Notes: generated by a model from the sequence alone, not told the origin. Numbered from the stretch's first letter, positions 10,976 to 60,796 are shown. The stretch is DNA of 64,000 nucleotides from Cristatella mucedo (GCA_009760855.2 WPIO01000127.1:298501-362500); one strand, 5' to 3'. Translations and numbers: made by a program.

Positions 10976-11119
10976 CTGAATAAACCTTCTGAGCAGCACG
11001 TCCTGATCAAGCTTCCCCAGTCTGTGCAAGAACGAGCCGATAATCTCCTTTGCGTTAGGTCTGAAGAGGGCGTTCCGAGTGACGATCGTTTGGTGCTCGT
11101 GCGTTCGGCGCCCGAGTGA
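10976..11119 (+). CDS. Candidate terminal exon, unrecognised
   Basis: 47 codons plus TGA after a possible acceptor CATTTGTAG, phase 0. Reads LNKPSEQHVLIKLPQSVQER then ADNLLCVRSEEGVPSDDRL and VLVRSAPE. The spacing of V-L-I-K-L-P and D-R-L recalls the N-terminus of TAF7-type transcription factors, but this is a weak resemblance and no neighbouring exon was found. Confidence 0.22.
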   Translation: MNKPSEQHVLIKLPQSVQERADNLLCVRSEEGVPSDDRLVLVRSAPE

Positions 11120-12424
11120 TTGGTCTCCAATCCTCTTCTGGACTCACTTCCATACATCAGCTACGGCAATCTTAGGTGAGTTTTTGCCACTGTGGTTTTG
11201 CCCTCATTCTCTCATTAAGCCCTCATTCCCTCTCGTCTCATGCGATATCCCTCTTCTCAATTTCATGGTTTTAGTTATTTCTCACCGTAAAGAATGGTAC
11301 TACAAAGATTCTCTGCTAGCAATGCCCACGCCATCACCGGGGCAGAGAGGTGAAGGGTCAGCCGAAGTGTCAGGGAAGAGCTGACAATATCAACCATATG
11401 AGGCTCAATTCTCGTCATTCTTACGTTTTATAACTATCGCAAATCTGTGCCGAAGTTCTTCCACGATTTTCCATCACTGCCGCTCATGAACCCCCATTTC
11501 GCAATTTGCCATCCTCACTGTAACAATCAACCCTCCTGGATGACCTCTCTGACTGCTGAGATGTATTGTTTGGTCAACTGTGTTCTTTTCAAATGATCAC
11601 GACGTTGAAGTGCACCTCAACTCAGCAACACGATTTGGTCACTCTATTACGCTGCTACAAACTTATATCTCTCATACGTAAGTGTGGAGTGCTACTAGAG
11701 GCTTGTAGTGTTACAGCTACAGGTGATTAGATAGCAATTGTTTGAGATTTTTGTAGTTGTCATCGTTTTGGGTATTACGGTTCTGTACGATTCAAGCCCT
11801 ACGTAGTTGGCCTTCTTAGAGATAATCTGGAGGCAAAAAAATGTCTTCTGAACTGCTGACAGCTATAGATAGCTATAGCTATGCTGACAGCTATGACTGC
11901 ACACACATGTGCTTAGAGAAAGCAAAGCTTGTGCTTAGTTACAGTCTACGATGCAGTCTATGATGTATTTATCGTTGAAGCGTCTTTTGCGGAAACAATT
12001 TAATAACAGTGCCGTTGAATTCTGAAAGTCACTATTTGAACGCTGCACAAAGTTTATTCAACTATTCAGCTCAACATTTCGCACTTTAATAATGTCTGCG
12101 ACTTAGGTAACTCATCCAGAATTATTAAGAACGGCGAGGCTCCTGCATATTCTAGCGGCCAGTGGATAGAACCCTGCATCAAGCTGAGCGGTCGTCAAAC
12201 CCCTTCGCCCCGCCCATCCCCGTGTTACCGAGAGCTACCGAGAACAACCGAGCGCCACCGAGAGCTATGGACAACTCTGAGAGAGTTCGTTTCTTTCCAT
12301 TGAAATAGAAACCGGCAAACAAAGGCACTGACTTATGTCGTCCGTGGCACTAATTCTATGTCTCTTGCAGCAACGGTCTTGTTTTAATTTTATAACGTGC
12401 TGTTTATAAATCGTTGTTAAAATA
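11120..12424. other. No gene recognised
   Basis: Short unsupported frames only. Small local repeats occur (AGCTATAG near 11865-11900; CCGAGAGCTACCGAGA near 12226-12266). Confidence 0.4.
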
Positions 12425-12558
12425 TTCTTATCGTTTATTGAGCATGCTACCCCTAACGATTTGACGGAGCTTCCTTTGCAGCAAATGTAAAGCACCTTGA
12501 AAGAGATCGAGTTCTCTGAGGGCGCCTTATCAAGTGGATTCTTTTTATCGTTACTATT
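12425..12558 (+). mobile_element. LINE-A 3' tail fragment
   Basis: CTTTGCAGCAAATGTAAAGC, GAGATCGAGTTCTCTGAGGG and TTATCAAGTG mark the family 3' end. Confidence 0.75.
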
Positions 12559-12734
12559 ATCATAGTGAGCCTATAATTCCTACCTCGTCGAGAAGTGCGA
12601 TATATTCAAAATCCGGGGGCGGTGGGAAGTTACCCCGGAGAGTCACCACTTCAGCTTCGAGAGCCCCAGATTGAGTCCGTAACAATTACTATCCGGTCTG
12701 ATAGACCCTCCTGTATTTATATTATCGCTTCCCG

Positions 12735-13235
12735 TAGGCAATGAGCTTTAGCCACGTGACATCACGATGCATTTGCCCCGCCGCCGAGCACTCGTGCAAC
12801 AAGAGAACCCTCCGACGCCTCTGGGATACCCAAATCAAGCGGCAGGCGCAGAACACTCTGCAGCCGCGCCAACTTTAGCTTACCGACAGTTGCTAGCAGC
12901 CCGAGCGCGGCCATTGCTCGTAGAGCAGTAGCAGCCGCCACCGCCGCTCTCCAACAGCGTCGGCTCGAGCCACTGGCAGACGACTGGCGGAGCCACACGA
13001 GGAGTCATTAAAGAGAAGAGCTGCGGCACGCGACGGCAGAGGCGACAGAGGGGAAAGATCGAACCGATTGACGACTGCCGTCTGAGCGCCATAAAACAAT
13101 GAGCCAGATGAGACAAAAGGCAGCCAAGTGCGACTAGTGCGACGAGCCATCTCGGAGCTCCCTCAGCTAGTCCCATCCCCCGCCGCCTGCTGCCCACCGC
13201 AGAGCGAGATCTAAGCATCCTGACTTGCAGTAGGA
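12735..13235. other. GC-rich island, no gene assigned
   Basis: About 500 bp markedly richer in G, C and CpG than the window average, with open frames on both strands caused by the composition. A plus-strand ATG frame at 12767 reads MHLPRRRALVQQENPPTPLG and stops after 53 codons. It could be a CpG-rich first exon/promoter or an old repeat; neither is shown. Confidence 0.45.
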
Positions 13236-13954
13236 GCCGGAAACAGTGAGATGCCCCATTTTCACTGTCTATCGTAGAACTTCAAGGTCCATGACATTCA
13301 TTTAACCAGGGGTCGGCAAACAACTCGAATTACTAAGCAATTACATGAGATTAAGAAGGCATACTAGGCCTGAAGAAACCAAACCCATTCCACTGTTAGC
13401 TGATGTAGGCGTAGCCACACAACCAAACAAACAGTAGCAATAAACGCACAGATGCACACGGCAATTATCCGGGTTAAAAAAAATCATCCCTCCCTGGTCA
13501 GGCGTGTCTGTTTCATACGAGCACCCAAAATCTATGGTAAAGAAAAACCCCACCAGCCACAGCTTGCGGTGCACCCAGCAGTGCAGTACTACCTTGACTT
13601 ACGAGTTCAATTCTTCCCGTGACGTGACTCGTAACTCACATAAGTTTCATGTCAAATCAATTTTAACCTTAAAAATGAATTGAAATGCCATTAATCCATT
13701 CCGGGTCCTCAAAAAACCATGGATTTATGTAACACTTGTAAACTACAAAATGTACTCATAAATAACAAATATTCTTTACAAACGCAGCACAAAAGAGCGT
13801 ACAGACAACGAACACGTACGAACGGAAGCGTTTTTAGGGAATTGTGGGCCCGGAGACGAAAGGAGCCGAAGCAAAGAAGTTTACTAGCCGGGCCTTTCTA
13901 CTTACGCGCCGACTGTCTTTAGTTAGGCGAGGATCTCTCTAAGATGACGGTGGT

Positions 13955-15285
13955 GTCTAAGTAAAGTATTTCAATCTCGCCTTGGCATCACTAGCACTGC
14001 TCTGCAGTGGTCCAGGTCCTATCTCAGTGGCGGACTCTAGAGGATTGACGTGAATGGACAAAGATCATCCGAGGTACCTCTGAAATATGGGGTACCTCAG
14101 GGCTCCGTGCAAGGTCCGGTTCTTTTCACGGTTTATACTCTCCCTTGTGCTGATATGATTGCCAAGCGCAATCTAGGCTTTCACTTCTATGCACATGACA
14201 CTCAGTCGTACCTTTGATTTGATCCCTCCCAAGCCTTTGAGCACCTCAAATTCTCTCGACTCACGTGCTGCATGTAATGATGACATCCGCACATGGATGG
14301 CAGCAAATTTTCTAAAAGTAAACGATGATGAAAACAACTAACTTGTTATGGGCAAAACGTGTGTGATTCAGATATTGGAAAGGCTGACTCTCAAAATTGG
14401 CTCTGCCAGCATTATTTCCTGTCGAATCGGCTCGAAATCTAAGTGTCATATTCCAAAGCGACCTCTCGTTAGACGACCATATCTGCTCCACAGTCAAATC
14501 TGCCTAGTTTCAGCTACATAACATTGCTAAAATCCGGGCTTGTTTAGATAAGGATACCACGTCTAATTTGGTTCGTGCATTCGTGACATCCCGTCTCGAC
14601 TTCTGCAACTCACTGCTTACTGGCCTACTGGCATGTGCGATCGGGCGATTGCAGCTGGTGCATAACTCCACAGCTAGGCTTGTCTGTCGTGAGCGGCGCA
14701 GTTGCCACATTACACCACTTCTCGCCGACCTGCACTGGCTACCAGTCAAGCAACGGATTGACTTAAAGATTTTGTCGCTCACTTTTAGGTCACTTCATTC
14801 TTTGGCTCCAGCCTATCTCTCCGACATACTCCCCCATCAGGCCAAGCAACGCACCACCCGCTTTTCGGAATCCAACAGTCTAAAAATATCTCGTACAAAC
14901 CTCAAATCCTTTGGAGACCGGAAATTCAGTTCGTATGCTCCCAAAGCCCGGAACTGCCTCCCGACCTGCGTCTGAACATCCCCTGACCTGACCACATTTC
15001 AAAAGAACTTAAAAACACACCTATTTAGGACATCATTTAGTGGGTCCCTGTGATTCGTCCTTGATGTGCTTATGCGTGCTGACACTGTGCATGCTTCCAC
15101 TAACCACATTTGCATGCTGACCCTGTGCATGTCACCCCTAACCATGTTATTCATTTTGTTTGTTTTTCAAGCATGATATTATTGACCATTCAATTGCTTT
15201 TCCCTTTGCAGCAAATATAAAGCGCCTAGAGAGAGATTGAGTTCTCTGAGGGTGCATTATCAAGTGCTTTATTATTATTATTAAG
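13955..15285 (+). mobile_element. LINE-A, longest polymerase-containing copy, decayed
   Basis: Plus-strand frames encode LSKVFQSRLGITSTALQWSR, YGVPQGSVQGPVLF and the catalytic-region relic GFHFYAHDTQSYL (family pattern YADDTQLYL, here DD changed to HD). LVRAFVTSRLDFCNSLLTGL and the C-terminus (14568-14975) follow, then the tail and (ATT)n. Frameshifts and stops make it non-coding today. Confidence 0.85.
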
Positions 15286-15401
15286 TTGTATAGTTGTATT
15301 TGTATCATACACAAGCAATGTAAGCGAGCGAGCGTACATGCGGATGTAGTGGTAGCCATCGTGGAAGCAGCAGCTCTGGAGCTCGCGGAGAGAAGAGAGA
15401 A

Positions 15402-15567
<166 letters not shown>

Positions 15568-15740
15568 TGCTTACGGACTGACGTGAAAATAGAAAGTAGA
15601 TCGCTGCAAGTGCTAGCAGGTCGTATGACTGCAGCTGTTGAATCCAGCTTAGTTAGCCGATCCCGCCCGACTGCAGTGCCTAATGAGCAGGCGCGAGCCG
15701 CGCCCGAGTGGCTCGAGTCCGGCTGGGGCGGATCGACACT

Positions 15741-15760
15741 GTGGGCGTGGCCACGCCCAC
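15741..15760. repeat. Perfect 20-bp palindrome
   Basis: GTGGGCGTGGCCACGCCCAC equals its own reverse complement. It lies at the right edge of a GC-rich patch (15660-15765). Confidence 0.9.
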
Positions 15761-15765
15761 AATAA

Positions 15766-16519
15766 TTCATGCAGGGTCGTGAGATTGAGTGCTGTAATCG
15801 CAGTGGTCTGCGGCTAACGAAAAAACGGACTGTCAAGAAAAGAAGCGGCGACCAGTTAGGCACAAATATGGAACAGAGAGCCATGGTCAAGTGCTCTGCT
15901 ATGATCCAGACAACAACAGCTTCGGTGGAATGCAGTCTTCTCTTCATCCAGGTTTCTCTCCCGGGCTACGGAAGCTTATCGGTAAACATGCGTCCGGCAG
16001 CAGACAGCACACTATGCTGACAGACAGCTCGTCAGTGACGTTTGCGCATGTATTAAAATATTAAAAAATATCAATGTTTCAATAAAAACGTAGCTTAATT
16101 CTCACTGGAAATACATCTGCTACCTGGGCACTTACAGAGTTTCCAAGTAGGGCATGACATCGAGTCCTCTAAGGTTGGTTTGACGTTCTGAGGCAGCCCG
16201 TAGTTTGTAGTCTCTATTTCTCTCTGTCGAATATTGTTGTTCATCTGGCTTCCACCAAGGTATGTCTATAGATATCTGAAAGGATATTTTATACGTCGTC
16301 AGCCAATTCGTATACTAGTCTACTTGCTTGTGAACATTCAGTGAAGTCTGCTGACTTTCAGCTACACAGCATAGCGAAATGCGAGATCGCTTCGACTGGC
16401 ATAATATACCCCAGCGAGTTCATGCATTTTGAGATTTCTTAGCGATGCATCACTATTCATCGGCATCGGCATGATCGATCATCCGCATATAATAATAGTA
16501 GCAATACATTTGTAAAACT
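15766..16519. other. No gene recognised
   Basis: An 83-codon plus-strand frame at 15769 has no recognisable motif and no splice or poly(A) support. Confidence 0.35.
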
Positions 16520-17672
16520 CCCTCAGACAATGTATGATTGCGATTGCCAAGCACAATCTAGGCTTTCACTTCCATGCGGATAACACTCAGTTATACCTTT
16601 GCTTTGATCCCTCCCAGCCTTCGAGCACCTCGAATTCTCTCAACTCACTAGCTGCATGTATTGGCAACATCCGCACATGGATGGCCGCAAATTCTCTAAA
16701 ATTAAGCGATGATAAAACTCACTTAATAGTAATGGTCCAATCCAGTAGGATTCAGAAATTGAAAAGAAAAGGCTCACCTTCAAAATTGGCTCTGCCGGCA
16801 TATCTCCTGTTGAATCAGCTCGAAATCTAGGTGTCATGTTACGAAGTGACTTCTCGTTAGACGACCACATCAGCTCCGAAGTCAAATCCTCCTCCTTTCA
16901 GCTACATAACATTGCTAAAATTCGGGCTTGTTTAGATAAGGATACCACGTCTAAGTTGGTCCATGCATTCGTTACAACCCGTCTCGGCTTCTGCAACTCA
17001 CTGCTTATTAGCCTACCAGCATGTGCGATCGGGCGATTGCAGCTGGTGCAAAACTCTGCAGCTACGCTTGTCTGTCGTGAGCATCGCTGTTGCCACATCA
17101 TACCACTGCTCGCCGAACTGCTCTGGCTACCGGTCAAGCAACAGATTGACTTCAAGGTTTTGTCGCTCACTTTTAGGTCCCTTCATTCTATGGCTCCAGC
17201 CTATCTGTCAGATATACTCCCCCATCAGGCCAAGCAACGCACCACCCGCTTTTCGGAATCCAACAGTCTACAAATATCTTGTATAAAGCTTAAATCCTTT
17301 GGAGACCGTGAATTTAGTTCGTATGCTCCCAAAGCCTCAAACTCCTTTCCGACTTGTGTCAGAAAACCCCCTGACCTGGCGACATCTAAAAAGAACTTAT
17401 AACACACCTATTTAGACACATTTAGTGGATCCCCGTGATTCATTATGCACGCTGACACTGTGCATGCTGCCACTATCCACATTAGCACACTGACTCTGTG
17501 CATTTTGCCCCTAACCGTGTTTTTCATTTCGTTCGTTTATCAAGTTTATCATTCGTTTATCATTAATAATAATCACCATGCAATTGTATTTCCCTTTGCA
17601 GCAGATGTAAAGCACCTCGAGAGAGATTGAGTTCTCTGAGTGCGCTTTATCAATTGGATTTTTATCATTATT
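16520..17672 (+). mobile_element. LINE-A copy with frameshift
   Basis: Starts in the polymerase catalytic region (GFHFHADNTQLYLCFDPSQP, relic of YADDTQLYL). It continues through NIRTWMAANSLKLSDDKTHL, shifts frame near 16800, then covers SLDDHIS to FGDREFSSYAPKA. The tail near 17600-17660 ends in an AT-rich run. Confidence 0.85.
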
Positions 17673-18429
17673 AATATTATTGTTACTCAAGTTATCAACT
17701 CCTTTCTCATAATGAGCAATGAACACTTTTTCAGCAATCATTCTATTAATTCTCCCAACTAACGTGAAGTTTTTATTGCTAGTTGTTTCAACAATGGTAT
17801 AGTTAAGTTTATTTCTCTTTCGCTTGAACTCACCTTTGAACTCTGATTGAGGATCTACTGCTAATTTCTATGCCCATATTAAAGAACGTTTAGAATATAT
17901 ATCATCAGTCGTTTGTCCTTTTTTTTTATTTCAGCCTGAGTTGTATACCCTCTAGAATCTTTTTATCTACTAGCAACGTAATATACAGCTAGCTAAAGCA
18001 TACTTATAATTACTACCAGTTGGCATGAGTAATCTATCAGCTTGATGTAATTCATTCGGAATTTTATGATCAAAGAGTCCACTTGGTACCCGATCTTTTC
18101 TTGGATACTTGGCCTATTTCAACTCCAACATCAAATTTTTGTTCTTTTTTTCTCTCTTTAATGTCATGTCACGCGAGGAATTCTATAGATAAGAATTTCG
18201 TTTGTAAAATACTGTAAGGAATAGTTTTCACTTGAAGAGTATTTGATGAATTCTCATGTTGGTTTTCCTCATAAAAAAGACGACTACCATCAAATGAAAT
18301 ACACTGTTTACTTTGTAATAGAAATATAAAAGTAGGAGACTTTGATACAAGATATATAATAGTCCCAAGAAACATGATATATAATATTTTTCCGATGCAG
18401 AGCTAGGTTCTTCCGCTGACATACAAGAC
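17673..18429. other. No gene recognised
   Basis: Strongly AT-rich, with short unsupported frames only. Confidence 0.4.
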
Positions 18430-18870
18430 CCGCCATGGCTTGTCTCCTCCGTACCTAGCTGAACTGCTGCACCAGTTTCAGCCTCCTCGAGTCCTCAGGT
18501 CCTGTATAGACAATATATTAGCTGTCGGTGTCCTCAGCTTAAAGACCGTTGGCGGCAGAAGCTTTAGCTCAGCAGGTTCTAGACTGTGGAACTCGCTTGA
18601 GCGTTTCTTACGTAACGACAACTACTCTCCTGCTGCCGACTATGGCTCATCCTTTCCAGTAGTCCTGAGCTGCTACTTCCATGCTAATCACTTCCTGAAC
18701 TGCTCTCCCAAGTCTGCCATAGTCCCAACTTTCTGTTTGTTTCCTGAGATGAAGTCGCCAAATTAGTACCGAAAACCGCTTAGGCTGTGAGTGGGCTGTG
18801 CAAAACCCTCGTGCGTCACACCGGCACAGTCTTTATAACTTTGTGGAATTCTTGAAAGAGATACATTACA
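18430..18870 (+). mobile_element. LINE-B 3' half of polymerase C-terminus
   Basis: Frame at 18440 reads PPYLAELLHQFQPPRVLRSC and GRSFSSAGSRLWNSL, the LINE polymerase C-terminal motif (GDRSFSxAGPRLWNSLP in relatives). It is followed by the LINE-B 3' end with ACTTTGTGGAATTC near 18840. Confidence 0.85.
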
Positions 18871-19129
18871 TTATCGCTTCGGGCTGCTGGGTCTCCCAGG
18901 CCGGCTGCGGCCTTAGCTAGGTCGGCGGCTGGTAGCCTGCACGTGAGTTATGGTCTTGAGCAGTTATTGTCGGTGCTTCTTTGTAGATCAACTGCATTCC
19001 CGGATGTTAATGCAGTTGCTAAGATTCTCAAATTATGAATTAACGAAAGAAAAACACCCGGAGCCTCCTGCTTAGACGCCGCTCGACTAGAGGAAACTCG
19101 GAGCAGGTACTGTTAGCATTAAAAAAATA

Positions 19130-19272
19130 TAACTCATTTATATAGCGCCCCAAGAGAACTTAATCTCTATTCAGGCGCTTCACATATGCCTCGGGGCTCA
19201 AGCCTAAGACGACCTCAGTCAGACCTTAGTCGGGGCGAGCACCTTATCCGCTAGATCAAACCAGCTCGGCGC
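19130..19272 (-). mobile_element. SINE-1 copy
   Basis: On the minus strand: CCGAGCTGGTTTGATCTAGC, a tRNA-like head, then the GTCGTCTTAGGCTTGAGCC B-box region, ending in GAAGCGCCTGAATAGAGATT and GGGGCGCTATATAAATGAG. Confidence 0.8.
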
Positions 19273-19429
19273 TTTCTGGAACTGCTCACCAAGCTCCCCC
19301 ACAAGCGAATCACAGTTAATCTTTCTAGAACTTAAGGGTCATCAGGCCTGTTATAAGTCCGGCGGCTCGACTTAACGCTTGCCTTTGAAATCCTCCCTTA
19401 ATGAGCAATGCGACTCTGACGATAAGCGA

Positions 19430-20500
19430 CCTTATTTCTAAAAATCGATACTCGGCTTGACTGAAATTTGGCTTAAATTGGTAAACTGACCAAAAATGAA
19501 AGACCCTACCCGACTGGTTTCGCTTTCTTTCATACCCCTAGATCAATCAAAATTGGAGGTGGAGTTTCTATAATCGTTCACTCGAAATTAAACTTCAAGC
19601 CATTTGCATTACCCTCGAAGCAGTCTTTTAAATTGACAGACTAGATCAAACCCGAAAACAAGCCACTGATGGTGGTAGTAGTCTTTCGCCCACCAGGTAG
19701 AAAACCTAGTTCAACCGTCAAGTCCACCTAGTTTCAGCTACATAGCAGAGTAAAAATCCGAGCTTATTTAGAAAAGGATATCACATCTAAGTTATTCCAT
19801 GAATTTATGACATCCCGTCATGACTTCAGTAAATCTGACCTCCCGGCCTGTGCAATCAGACACTTATAGCCTGTGCAAATCTCTGCAACAAGGCTTCTCT
19901 GTCGCGAGCCTGGCAGTTGCCACATCACACTATTCTCGTGACCTGCACCAGCTACCAGTCAAGGGGAGAATCAAATTCATGGTTTTGTCGCTCAGCTTTA
20001 GGTATTTCATTCTTTGGCTCCAGCCTACTTATTAGATCGACTGCCCCACCTGGCCAAGTATCGTACCACCCGCTTTTTGGAATCTAACTGTTTACGTATA
20101 CCTCGTACAAACCCTAAATCCTATGGAGACCGTGCCTTTAGTTCGTACTCTCAGAAAGCCTGGAATTCAGTTCCAACGAGTTTCTCGTCATTTCCTGAAT
20201 CGACCACATTTAAACAGAAATTATAAACCGACCCATTTATGGCAGCACTCAGTGGTTCCCTGTGATTATTTCTTCATGTGCTTATGGGTGCTGACACTCT
20301 TGCATTCTCTCACTAACCACCCTTGCAGGCTGTCCAATTGAATGTAACCCATAATGCTATTTTTATTGTTTGTCAAGAACGATACCACTCAATAGTCGTT
20401 TGTGTTTTCTTTTGCAACAAATGTAATATGCCAAGAAGAAGATTGAGTTACACGGGGGAATTTTATCAAGTTTATTACAATTATTATTATAACCAACATT
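19430..20500 (+). mobile_element. LINE-A copy with endonuclease relic and internal deletion
   Basis: 19440-19700 encodes a decayed endonuclease-domain piece (SIKIGGGVSIIVHSKLNF, then VVVFRPPGRKPSS). It jumps near 19710 directly to STVKSTxFQLHSxxKIR of the polymerase C-terminus, so the central polymerase is missing. A decayed C-terminus (RFLESNCLRIPRTNPKSYGD) and tail follow. The only endonuclease remnant seen in the window. Confidence 0.75.
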
Positions 20501-20639
20501 TATTACTAAATATTGTTGTTTCTATCACTCCGTGGAAACACTGACATGTCGCAAACGAACGGAAGCATAAGGATATATAATCATAATACTTTGCTGTTTC
20601 CGGAAGATAAAGATAACACGCATTATTGGCCATGCCATT

Positions 20640-21485
20640 ATATCTCCTGGTGAATGTGGACGATATCCATGTTACCCGTTCCAAAGGATCTTTTGTTAGA
20701 CGACCACATCAGCTCCATTGTCAAGTAAATCTGCCTCCTTTCAGCCACATAGCATTACTCGAATTTGGGCTAGCTTAGGCAGAGTCAGAATATCTAAATT
20801 GGTGCAAGAATTATTTTTGAGATCAGGCTTTAACATTCTCTCCGGCTTTCTTGTCGCATTAAATAAATAATTAAATAAATCCTAGCTGATTAAAAAGCCT
20901 CCTTTTGTACAGGGACAGAAGAGCCTTTACGGCTATCACCACCGCTTGCAGTGGCAATAAAGAATCGCCCACCGCTGGAATCGAACCCACAACCTCGGGA
21001 CCGAGGTCGTAAAAGCAATCGCCTCACCTAGTGTGTCATCACGGCTCGCATTTACTCTCCCACTGAGCTAAGCATGGTACCGCCGCTTTTCTTAATTCTT
21101 TCGTATAACTACACTTCGTGCAAACCTCAAATCCTTTGGAAACCGTGGCTTAAGTTCATATTATTTCAAAGCAATCAGTTCGATTCCGACTAGAGTCACA
21201 ATATTCTCTGATTTTACGCTGCTTGACAGGAAGCTAAATACGAATATTTTGTGACAGCATTCAATGGCTGCCTGTGATTCGTCCTTTGTGAGCATATTCG
21301 TGCTGGTAGTGTGCCGCTACTAACAGTACTCACATGCTGAACATGTGCACGTCACGTCTAACCACGTTATGCTTGTTGTCATTGAGAATGCGACTAATAA
21401 CCATTCGACAAGCTTCCTTTGCAGAAAACTTGAAGTACGCAGAAAGAGATTAAGTTCAGCTACAAAAATTTTTTTATAATTCCCT
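20640..21485 (+). mobile_element. LINE-A copy, decayed, split by SINE-2
   Basis: LINE-A pieces at 20640-20864 and 21057-21485 are collinear parts of the polymerase C-terminus and tail (GACGACCACATCAGCTCCAT; AATCCTTTGGAAACCGTG; CCTTTGCAGAAAAC). Confidence 0.65.
20865..21056 (-). mobile_element. SINE-2 copy
   Basis: Minus strand reads from a tRNA-like head to B box TGTGGGTTCGATTCCAGCGG, then GCGATTCTTTATTGCCACTG and CTCTTCTGTCCCTGTACAAA, ending in an ATTTA-rich tail. Best-preserved B box of the family. Confidence 0.82.
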
Positions 21486-21604
21486 ACAAAATAAATGCAA
21501 ATATTTTACTGAGATATGTTACTTTTAAGTAAACCAGTTAAATTCCAGATTTCTTGTCGAGACTAAGTACTAGAAGGAGAAGGGTAACATAAAGACTTTA
21601 GTTT

Positions 21605-21752
21605 GGGCCAGTAGTTAAGGTACTCGCCTTTCAAAATCGAGGTCAGTTCAAATTTATTGTCTGAATGAGGATAAGGGTTCAAGCATCACGTGGCACATGT
21701 GACGTGCCCGAGTAGACTTGAGATTTGGTTCTCTACGGGTGCTATGTCAGTC
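21605..21752 (+). mobile_element. SINE-1 copy, decayed
   Basis: GGGCCAGTAGTTAAGGTACT head and GATTTGGTTCTCTACGGGTG tail; pair of 2083-2225. Confidence 0.55.
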
Positions 21753-22873
21753 ATGCCAACCTGAGGCAGAGATGGTAGCTTCTACGAGTGGTCAACAGTA
21801 ATCCGAACGCTCGGAAGGCAGCCGACGTTAAAGGAGCCACTTCCGGCAAACGGGATAAAAAAAGTAGCCAGGGGCATTCGGGACGGGGTGTGACGGTCGA
21901 GTGAGGCTGTTGCTAATAGAGATATTCTAGGGTATGTACTGCATAGAAAATACGACTTTTCAACTATGTAAGAGTAAAAAAGTATCTGACGTGCTTGAAC
22001 AATTTTTCTTGTTTACCAAAATTAATTCCTAGGTGCGCTTTTCTCGTGCCTTGAATGTAACTCGGGAACTAACCTTGCAAAAATCTGGCAAAAATATGTG
22101 ACGGCAGAAATATGGTAGCAGGCTTGAGCATGTGTAGCGTTCGTTACCATTAAAGCAAATCACCAGAAGGAATTTATTCTATTGCCAATATTTTAAAACT
22201 TACAAATTTCAAGGTAGCAGCACAGCTATATAAACACAAATTTAAGAACTTATCGGAAATCCGTCGTAAAAGCGTAGATATTTGCACGTGGCATGCATTG
22301 CAAACGTAGCTTGAGATAGGGCCTGCTCTTCACATTATTATGCACATTCTCATCGATTGGAAGATTGGCTCCGAGATAAAATCGTCCCGTAGTTTGCAGT
22401 TAAGTTCCTCATCTCCCGAAAGCACGTCATGTAAGGTGCTCCACAGTCTCTTGGTAGTTATAAAATATAGAACTTCTCGATTGCTCTTGTTTATGCTCTT
22501 CAAATAAACTCATTTTTGAATGCAAGCAGAATTTAGTAAATGTTATAACACATGAAATGGAATCTCTTCAAAATTTTAAGTTACCTTTAATGCATGCTTA
22601 CCCAAGTATGAAATTCAGTCCAGTAGATTATCCGGTACCATCAAAGTAGCTGCCGCTTGAAGATTTGACGTTTTGATGCAGCAAGTTACCGATTGCTTAT
22701 GGTCGGGCATTCATACATCAATCGCAATCAATCCTCTCCCATAATCCACCCACTCATGACGAAGCACACAATCAGCAGCCAATCAAACACATCCTGATCT
22801 TGGGCTCTCTCTAGAGAAAAAGTAGGGGAGATATAAGAACTTCCTTTATAGATAAGAAAGAGTTCATACTCAC

Positions 22874-59901
<37,028 letters not shown>

Positions 59902-60084
59902 CTACACGCCATGAGAAATGCTTCGAAGAAATTTGAAGACAAAATCTGTCCGAATTTTCACGGCCTTGTGTTTAAAAGCCCGTACATCAGCGAATCATCG
60001 AAAAGGCTAACAGGAAACTGGTAATCGTTGGCATAGAGGTGGATTGCTTCATTGAAAGTCTCTTGTCACTGCTGCTTCAGTTAA

Positions 60085-60378
60085 TAATAATAACAGTAAT
60101 AATGCAATTGATAAAGTGCCCCCAGAGAACTAAATCTTTTTCTAGGCGCTTTACATTTGCTGCAAAGGGAAACGCAATTGAATGGTGAGTAAAATCATGC
60201 TTGATAAGCAACACGAATAACGTGGTTATGGGTGACATTCACATGGTCAGCATGCAAGTGAGGTTAGTGGCAGCATGCACTGCATCAGCATGCATAAGCA
60301 CATTAAGGACGAATCACAGCAACCCGCTACATGCTGTCCTAATTTGGCGTGTTTTTAAGTATTTTTTAATGTGGTCAA
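60085..60378 (-). mobile_element. LINE-A 3' end, broken at the inverted repeat
   Basis: Tail and 3' UTR of an antisense LINE-A, ending abruptly at AATGTGGTCAAG where the left inverted-repeat arm begins. The rest of the same element appears flipped at 62690-62840. Confidence 0.75.
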
Positions 60379-60379
60379 G

Positions 60380-60796
60380 TAATTGCCAATACTTTGAGCA
60401 TCAGCCTCGAATTCCATCGTAGCTTGAAAATAAGGACTTTGCGAATCTTGATCGACCGAAGGTAAACAAAATCACGCTAGCTGAAGAGAGCTCCGAGACA
60501 AAACAGAAATGACCACATGCCTACAGCTATGCAGTTACTTGAAGCCTCAGTGCTTGTAATATTGCAAGAAATTTTTCGAAAGCAGATTTCTGTGGTGGTA
60601 ATGCAATTTTGAATAAGCAAATTAGCTCAATTTTCGTGATTCGCTAGTTTTTCACTTGAAGTCAAAATTGACACTCAGTCCTCGTGGCCCAATGGTCCCT
60701 GACTGGAATTTGTTGAGGTGTAAAACATACGCTAGCAACAAGCATTCCTCACCCAAAGTTTGTGCACTAATTGTAGAGCCCAAGTTGGAATTGACA
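60380..60796 (+). repeat. Left arm of a ~415-bp inverted repeat
   Basis: Starts near GCCAATACTTTGAGCATCAG and ends at GAGCCCAAGTTGGAAT. The reverse complement of 62846-63256 matches with about five differences counted by eye. No coding motif seen. Confidence 0.9.
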
